Of a stretch of 64,000 nt of DNA, positions 59,870 to 64,000 are shown one piece after another. Within the stretch, counting starts at the first letter, position 1, and the number at the start of each line of letters is the position of its first letter. This DNA comes from Armatimonadetes bacterium Uphvl-Ar1. Its GTDB lineage: Bacteria; Armatimonadota; Fimbriimonadia; Fimbriimonadales; Fimbriimonadaceae. The notes under the pieces are model-generated. The model was given only the letters and a program-made list of their open reading frames with translations. It ran no database searches and was not told the DNA's origin. The stretch is from the NCBI GenBank assembly GCA_002162075.1, contig CP021423.1, forward strand, positions 1,054,001 through 1,118,000. Reading direction: 5' to 3'. A program made the translations under genes and the position numbers.

Positions 59870-60334
59870 CTACTTCCCCTTGGGGGTTGGGCGGTGTTGA
59901 AGGTAGTCGGCAATAAATGCTTCGGCGGTGACGCGGCGGACGGATTCTCCGATTAAATCGAGCGGGAGATTGTCCCACTTCTTGAATCTCACGCAGCTTT
60001 TCCCCATGTCTAGTTTGAGACCGGTCTTGGCGTATTCTTCGACAAACCAATTGTAGTTGTCGGTGGAATTATAAAGCATGCATCCATAGAATGCGATGAA
60101 ATGCTTCTGGCTGGCAATTGAGACAAATGGGAGCGGCTGTTTGGGGTCGCAATGATAGCCGTCTGGGAAAACGGAATGTGGCACGTACCAGGATGGAAAA
60201 CTGTACTGCATTCCCTCTTCAAATCCCGGATTTATGTTGGCGTTGATGACGTCGCGCAGGGCGCGGAAGGCGGAGTGACGCTCTTCGGGAATTTGGGCGA
60301 TGTATTCTTCAAAGCTCGATGCGGCAATGACCAT
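59870..60334 (-). CDS. DUF1801-like (YdhG) protein
   Basis: 154 residues from ATG 60334. The pattern EYIAQIPEERHSAFRALRDVI, the FPSWYVPHS block and MGKSCVRFKKWDNLPLDLIG identify the DUF1801 superfamily of small alpha/beta proteins with unknown biochemistry, sometimes linked to iron or general stress in Bacillus. Cytoplasmic. No partner nearby; the next minus-strand gene upstream starts 251 bases away. Confidence 0.75.
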   Translation of the reverse strand: MVIAASSFEEYIAQIPEERHSAFRALRDVINANINPGFEEGMQYSFPSWYVPHSVFPDGYHCDPKQPLPFVSIASQKHFIAFYGCMLYNSTDNYNWFVEEYAKTGLKLDMGKSCVRFKKWDNLPLDLIGESVRRVTAEAFIADYLQHRPTPKGK

Positions 60335-60354
60335 GCCCAATAGTATATGGGTTA

Positions 60355-60585
60355 TTATCCAGCCTGTCGAGATTCTTGGAACAAAATTTCGTCGAGTTTG
60401 GCGGCGGCGGCATCACATGCGTCCAGAATGCGCTCCGGATCCCACGAAATCTTCTTGTCATGACGCTGTTTGAGAAGCCAGGCCGCCGCACTCAAGCCGA
60501 CTGCAAGGCCAGTTGCAAGGAGGATCACTCCCGTCGCACTTCCCTTTGATTGCGTTTTGCCTTCAGCTTGCTCGCTTGCATCCAT
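60355..60585 (-). CDS. Small membrane protein of unknown function
   Basis: 76 residues. One membrane helix at about 18-40 (GVILLATGLAVGLSAAAWLL) between a polar N-terminus and a charged C-terminal part (DPERILDACDAAAAKLDEIL) that is helical and acidic. It resembles YtxH-like envelope proteins only loosely. GAGGT lies about 11 bases upstream of the ATG. No firm family. Confidence 0.55.
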   Translation of the reverse strand: MDASEQAEGKTQSKGSATGVILLATGLAVGLSAAAWLLKQRHDKKISWDPERILDACDAAAAKLDEILFQESRQAG

Positions 60586-60745
60586 ATCTGTTGACCTCTG
60601 TGTCAGTTTCTTTGACTGTTCATACAGATAATTGGTTTGATTTATTCCCGTATTCAGGCCAAAATCCTGGCAATTCCATTGGATTTCATCCTTTTAAGTG
60701 TGCCCTTCCTATGCGTGAGAGGGGACGGTATCCTCTTCTCCACCA

Positions 60746-62074
60746 ATGCTGGACAATTTGACGAGGCGATTAGGGGGAATCTTTGCGGGAATCCGCAAGA
60801 AGGGACGCCTAACGGAAGATGATGTAAAGGAAGTCATGCGCGAAATTCGCGTGGCGTTGCTCGAAGCAGACGTGAACTTCCAAATCACTAAAGATTTCAT
60901 CGCCCGAGTTCGCGAGAAAGCGGTTGGTGAGGAAGTCTTTGGAAGCCTGAGCGCAGACCAGACGATCATTAAAATTGTCCGAGACGAACTGGTCGCTCTA
61001 CTCGGCCCCGAAGAAACCCCGATGAATTGGAATCCGGCCCCGCCGACCGTGATTTTGATGTGTGGACTCCAAGGGAGCGGAAAAACTACCACGAGCGCCA
61101 AGCTAGCAATTTGGCTCAAAAAGAAAGGCAAAAAGCCTCTCCTCGCCGCTTGTGATCTCCAGCGCCCTGCGGCGATCAAGCAGCTTCAAGTCTTGGGTGA
61201 GAGCATCGATGTTCCGGTTTATGCCGAAGAGGCCGGCGGTAACCCGGTAGAAGTCGCCAAAAACGCTTTGGCGAGAGCCAAGCACCTCTTTTGTGATGTT
61301 CTGATCTTGGATACAGCGGGCCGTCTTGCGATTGATGAGTCTTTGATGAATGAAATTGCTGCGGTCAAGTCCGCGGTTCCACCTCAAGAAGTCATGTTGG
61401 TGGTGGATTCCACAACCGGACAAGAAGCAGTGAATGTTGCGGATGCTTTCCATCAGAAACTTGGTTTGACGGGCGCGATTTTCACAAAGATGGACGGGGA
61501 CGCCCGGGGTGGCGCCGTGCTCAGTGTTCGGGAGGCGACCGGGGTTCCAGTGAGATTTGTTGGGGTCGGTGAGCAGACCGATGCTTTGGAACAGTTTCAG
61601 GCGGTCCGCATGGCCGAGCGCATCATTGGCATGGGTGATGTCATGGGGATCATTGAGCGCGCCGAGCAAGCATTTAATCCTTCTGATATCGAAGGGCTAG
61701 AGTCAAAAATGCGATCCGGGAAGCTGGATTTCACGGACTTTTTGAACCAGATGCGAATGGTCAAACGCATGGGGCCTATCAAGAACGTCATGAAAATGAT
61801 TCCGGGGGTTGCGGCTCAGATTCCCGAAGAAGCTCTTGATTCGATTGATGACCGGCAGGTTGATCGCTTAGAGGCCATGATTCTTTCGATGACATTGAAG
61901 GAGCGGGCCAATCCCGATATCCTCAATGGATCACGCAGAAAAAGAATCGCAAATGGAGCGGGAGTCACGGTAACTGAGGTCAATAAACTGATCGAGCAAC
62001 TCTACCAAATGCGCCGAGGAATGAAAGAGATGGCGAAGATGGAAAAGAAGTTCAAGAAGTTCAAGCGGCGATGA
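60746..62074 (+). CDS. ffh: Signal recognition particle protein Ffh
   Basis: 442 residues. Ffh binds 4.5S RNA and signal sequences to target membrane proteins co-translationally. N domain (helix bundle), then the G domain with GLQGSGKTTTSAKLA (about 108-122), DTAGRLAIDE and TKMDGDARGGAVLSV, then the Met-rich M domain with MRMVKRMGPIKNVMKMIPG and basic C-terminus KKFKKFKRR. The partner ftsY and the 4.5S RNA gene are not seen in the window. First gene of a translation-related operon. Confidence 0.97.
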   Translation: MLDNLTRRLGGIFAGIRKKGRLTEDDVKEVMREIRVALLEADVNFQITKDFIARVREKAVGEEVFGSLSADQTIIKIVRDELVALLGPEETPMNWNPAPPTVILMCGLQGSGKTTTSAKLAIWLKKKGKKPLLAACDLQRPAAIKQLQVLGESIDVPVYAEEAGGNPVEVAKNALARAKHLFCDVLILDTAGRLAIDESLMNEIAAVKSAVPPQEVMLVVDSTTGQEAVNVADAFHQKLGLTGAIFTKMDGDARGGAVLSVREATGVPVRFVGVGEQTDALEQFQAVRMAERIIGMGDVMGIIERAEQAFNPSDIEGLESKMRSGKLDFTDFLNQMRMVKRMGPIKNVMKMIPGVAAQIPEEALDSIDDRQVDRLEAMILSMTLKERANPDILNGSRRKRIANGAGVTVTEVNKLIEQLYQMRRGMKEMAKMEKKFKKFKRR

Positions 62075-62132
62075 AGCCAAACCTTGGGCCTATATTCCCC
62101 GCCGACCTACCCGCTCAGTGAGTTCCACGCGC

Positions 62133-62219
62133 TATAATGGTGAGTCCACGAGATTGTCTGTCGTGGCGCGAATGTGGCTGGTGTAACCTCACATTCACAA
62201 TTGAAAGGAATTCGAAAAC
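62133..62219 (+). promoter_or_regulatory. Internal promoter candidate and leader of rpsP
   Basis: A perfect TATAAT at 62133-62138 lies 81 bases before the rpsP start; no good -35 fits, so it may need an activator or be fortuitous. The leader holds two small hairpins (CCACGA/TCGTGG at 62146-62166 and GAATGTG/CACATTC at 62170-62196). They could serve S16 autogenous control, but this is unproven. Confidence 0.4.
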
Positions 62220-62681
62220 GTGGTTAAAATCCGACTTAAAAGAATGGGCAACTCCCACCGACCGTTTTATCGGATCGTGGTGGCAAAGAGTGATTCGGCC
62301 CGAGATAGCGCAGCGATTGAATATATCGGCACTTACGATCCCCTCACCAAGCCGTCAACAATCGAAATGAAGAGCGATCGAGCCCTGCATTGGTTGATGA
62401 ATGGTGCCCAGCCGACCGAAACTGCGGCTATCCTGCTCAAGCGACAAGGGATTCTCGACGAGTTCTTTGCTCAGCGACCCAACGCAAAGAAGAAGTACGG
62501 CTTTTTGGACAAGACCACGCAAGCAATGACCAAGGAATCAGCGGTCAGCCAAGTCGCCGCTCAGGCTGAGGAAGCCAAAGTGGAAGAAGTCAAGGCTGAA
62601 GAAGTTGCTCCGGTTGAAGAAGCTCCAGTCGCCGAAGAAGCGGTTGCAGAAGAGCCCAAGGCCGAGGAGTCCGCTGAATAA
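62220..62681 (+). CDS. rpsP: 30S ribosomal protein bS16 with acidic tail
   Basis: 153 residues from GTG 62220, behind AAGGA. bS16 binds 16S rRNA early in 30S assembly. The first 100 residues are canonical: VKIRLKRMGNSHRPFYRIVV, IEYIGTYDPLTKPS and ALHWLMNGAQPTETAAILL. The C-terminal 50 residues are an Ala/Glu/Val repeat tail (about 110-153) not found in most S16 proteins, probably disordered. The last A of its TAA is the first base of khpA's ATG. Confidence 0.96.
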   Translation: MVKIRLKRMGNSHRPFYRIVVAKSDSARDSAAIEYIGTYDPLTKPSTIEMKSDRALHWLMNGAQPTETAAILLKRQGILDEFFAQRPNAKKKYGFLDKTTQAMTKESAVSQVAAQAEEAKVEEVKAEEVAPVEEAPVAEEAVAEEPKAEESAE

Positions 62682-62926
62682 TGGAGACGGTCGTCGCTTT
62701 TGTTGAAGAATCTGTGAAGCAACTGGTCAACGAACCAGATGAAGTCAAAGTAGATACCGTTAGCGACCGACACGGTCAGGTCATCAAAGTAACAGTTTCG
62801 CCGAACGACGTCGGACGCATCATCGGAAAAGATGGTCGCGTCATTACCAACCTCCGAACCATGACGAATGCCGTCGCCGCAAAAGCGCGCGTGAAAGCAG
62901 TTGTCAAAGTTCAGACGGAAGACTAA
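62681..62926 (+). CDS. khpA: KH-domain RNA-binding protein KhpA
   Basis: 81 residues. One KH domain with the GxxG loop in VGRIIGKDGRVITNLRTMTN (about 43-62). KhpA binds RNA, often with KhpB, and influences cell wall growth and expression. The start shares one base with the rpsP stop, so translation is coupled. It lies between rpsP and rimM, its normal place in many bacteria. Confidence 0.9.
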   Translation: METVVAFVEESVKQLVNEPDEVKVDTVSDRHGQVIKVTVSPNDVGRIIGKDGRVITNLRTMTNAVAAKARVKAVVKVQTED

Positions 62927-62940
62927 TCGAGTTCCCCATT

Positions 62941-63447
62941 ATGTCGGGCCGATCACCTCGCCCATCGCACATCACGATTGGACAGGTAGTCGGCCCACAC
63001 GGCATTCTGGGGGGGCTAAAAATCAAGCCATCAACGGACTTCTTCGAGCGATTTGAACCAGGCTCGGTGATTTTCTTGGATGGAACACCGGTCACGATTA
63101 CTCGATTGATGTCGCACAAAACTCAGTTGCGGATTGAAGTGAAAGAGGTTCGAGATCGGAACCACGCTGAAGCACTCAAATGGGCTAGCGTCACGGTTCC
63201 GGCGGACGAAATGCCCGTATTGGAAGAAGACGAGTTTTACACGGCGGATCTCATCGGGCTCAAGGTTGTCGATCAAAATGGGAATGTCCTGGGGAAAGTT
63301 GAAGATATCTTCCCTTCGCCTGCCCACGATATATTGATGATTGGAACCGCGATGGTGCCCGTTGTCAAGGAATTTGTGAAGGAAATCGATTTAGAAAACA
63401 AACAAGTGGTCATCACTCCCATAGCGGGGATGTTTGACGAGGATTAG
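62941..63447 (+). CDS. rimM: 16S rRNA maturation factor RimM
   Basis: 168 residues. RimM helps S19 bind and the 30S head mature. The opening ITIGQVVGPHGILGGLKIKP is the diagnostic RimM block. The C-terminal PRC-barrel contains EFYTADLIGLKVVDQNGNVL and MIGTAMVPVVKEFVKEIDLE. Family length. Fourteen bases after khpA and three before obgE. The usual trmD is not next. Confidence 0.93.
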   Translation: MSGRSPRPSHITIGQVVGPHGILGGLKIKPSTDFFERFEPGSVIFLDGTPVTITRLMSHKTQLRIEVKEVRDRNHAEALKWASVTVPADEMPVLEEDEFYTADLIGLKVVDQNGNVLGKVEDIFPSPAHDILMIGTAMVPVVKEFVKEIDLENKQVVITPIAGMFDED

Positions 63448-63450
63448 AAC

Positions 63451-64000
63451 ATGGCATTTATAGATGAAGCTGAAGTGAATTTCATTTCTGGGCGCGGCGG
63501 AGACGGTGCGGCCACGTTTCATCGTGAAAAGCACGTTCCCCGAGGTGGCCCGAACGGTGCCGATGGAGGCCGAGGGGGCAACATTACGCTTCTTGCCGAC
63601 AGGAATAAGCGCACTCTTTACGATTTCAAGCTTCGTGCTGAATATAAAGCCGACGACGGAAGTAAAGCGGTCGGGAACAAAGCGGGAAAGGATGCTAAGG
63701 ATATTGTGATTCGGGTTCCGGTTGGAACGATTGTCTATGATGCCGAAGATGGCGAGCAGATCATTGACCTTGCCGTCGATAAGATGCAATATGTTATTTG
63801 TCGGGGAGGGCGTGGGGGCCGGGGCAATCTGTATTACACCAATAGTGTTCGGCAATCACCGAGCTTCGCCCAGCGTGGTGCACCAGGCGATAATTTGAGT
63901 GCACGTTTAGAGCTTAAACTCATGGCCGATGTCGGGTTGATCGGTTTACCCAACGCCGGCAAATCAACTTTACTGAGCGTGATGAGCGCGGCAAAACCCA
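63451..64000 (+). CDS. obgE: GTPase ObgE/CgtA, 5' part (runs off the window)
   Basis: The first 183 codons of Obg, a GTPase acting in 50S assembly and stress. The N-terminal Gly-rich OBG domain is seen in FISGRGGDGAATFHREKHVP, GPNGADGGRGGNI and CRGGRGGRGNLYY. The G domain begins at VGLIGLPNAGKSTLLSVM, the G1 P-loop. The C-terminus lies beyond the edge. It follows rimM by three bases. Confidence 0.96.
   Translation, partial: MAFIDEAEVNFISGRGGDGAATFHREKHVPRGGPNGADGGRGGNITLLADRNKRTLYDFKLRAEYKADDGSKAVGNKAGKDAKDIVIRVPVGTIVYDAEDGEQIIDLAVDKMQYVICRGGRGGRGNLYYTNSVRQSPSFAQRGAPGDNLSARLELKLMADVGLIGLPNAGKSTLLSVMSAAKP

Noticed and set aside
1-64000. tRNA, rRNA, tmRNA or 4.5S RNA genes
   Set aside because: I looked for T-arm and anticodon-arm patterns in the intergenic gaps and for the SRP RNA core near ffh and found none; a covariance search would be needed to be sure.
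1-64000. CRISPR arrays, insertion sequences, prophage or restriction systems
   Set aside because: No short direct repeat array, no intact transposase and no phage or restriction gene was seen. The only trace is the decayed transposase-derived gene.

Overview
This window looks like part of a chromosome from a bacterium with about 50% GC, dominated by housekeeping and cell-envelope genes. Two PEP-CTERM proteins, a complete-looking type II secretion (T2SS) cluster, a DUF1559-like secreted prepilin, DUF1800 and BNR-repeat proteins, frequent GTG/TTG starts and the absence of clear relatives in the best-known phyla suggest Armatimonadota, perhaps Fimbriimonadia. That assignment is inference; no rRNA lies in the window to confirm it. 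There is no prophage, insertion sequence, CRISPR array, tRNA or rRNA. The only mobile-element relic is one transposase-derived gene with its catalytic residues gone.

Layout. 1-8.9 kb: a minus-strand operon transcribed gspE-F-G-H-I-J-K-L-M-C-D, with 4-base or abutting junctions; the secretin gene runs off the left edge. 9-12 kb: msrA, a GT4 glycosyltransferase and a Tat-exported phosphoesterase. 12-14 kb: two paralogous PEP-CTERM proteins, each preceded by the same 30-nt hairpin about 108 nt upstream of the start codon. 14-25 kb: a BNR-propeller protein, DUF1800, ExoD, a flavin-binding PNPOx-like protein, YgfZ, DUF2993, GT2, dihydroorotase and a GNAT. 25-38 kb: an S9 peptidase, an L,D-transpeptidase, a nitrilase, a homologue of iodotyrosine deiodinase, a beta-lactamase-fold hydrolase, a SIS sugar isomerase, tsaB-murB and an M24 peptidase. 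38-46 kb: glnA with an attenuator-like leader; nrdB with two NrdR boxes and Leu at the radical-tyrosine position; a decayed transposase; a SARP/BTAD-like regulator; a short leuA; a NIL-domain protein and an acetyl-esterase. 46-60 kb: two acyl-CoA dehydrogenases, mnmE, a tandem GNAT, DacB, an MsbA-like ABC exporter, a prepilin plus a tiny lipoprotein, and a second BNR protein. 60-64 kb: ffh-rpsP-khpA-rimM-obgE, a protein-targeting and ribosome-maturation operon cut by the right edge.

Sequence quality matters for reading this window. murB, the M24 peptidase and the prepilin are each split by what looks like one missing base, two of them in homopolymers. gspE, and possibly dacB, show the same signature at an end. 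This fits uncorrected long-read homopolymer errors better than true gene loss, because murB is essential.

The observations I find most worth follow-up are the twin PEP-CTERM leader hairpins, the deiodinase-like flavoprotein with all three halotyrosine-lid residues, the tyrosine-less ribonucleotide reductase R2 under paired NrdR boxes, and the catalytically dead RAYT-like protein directly after it.
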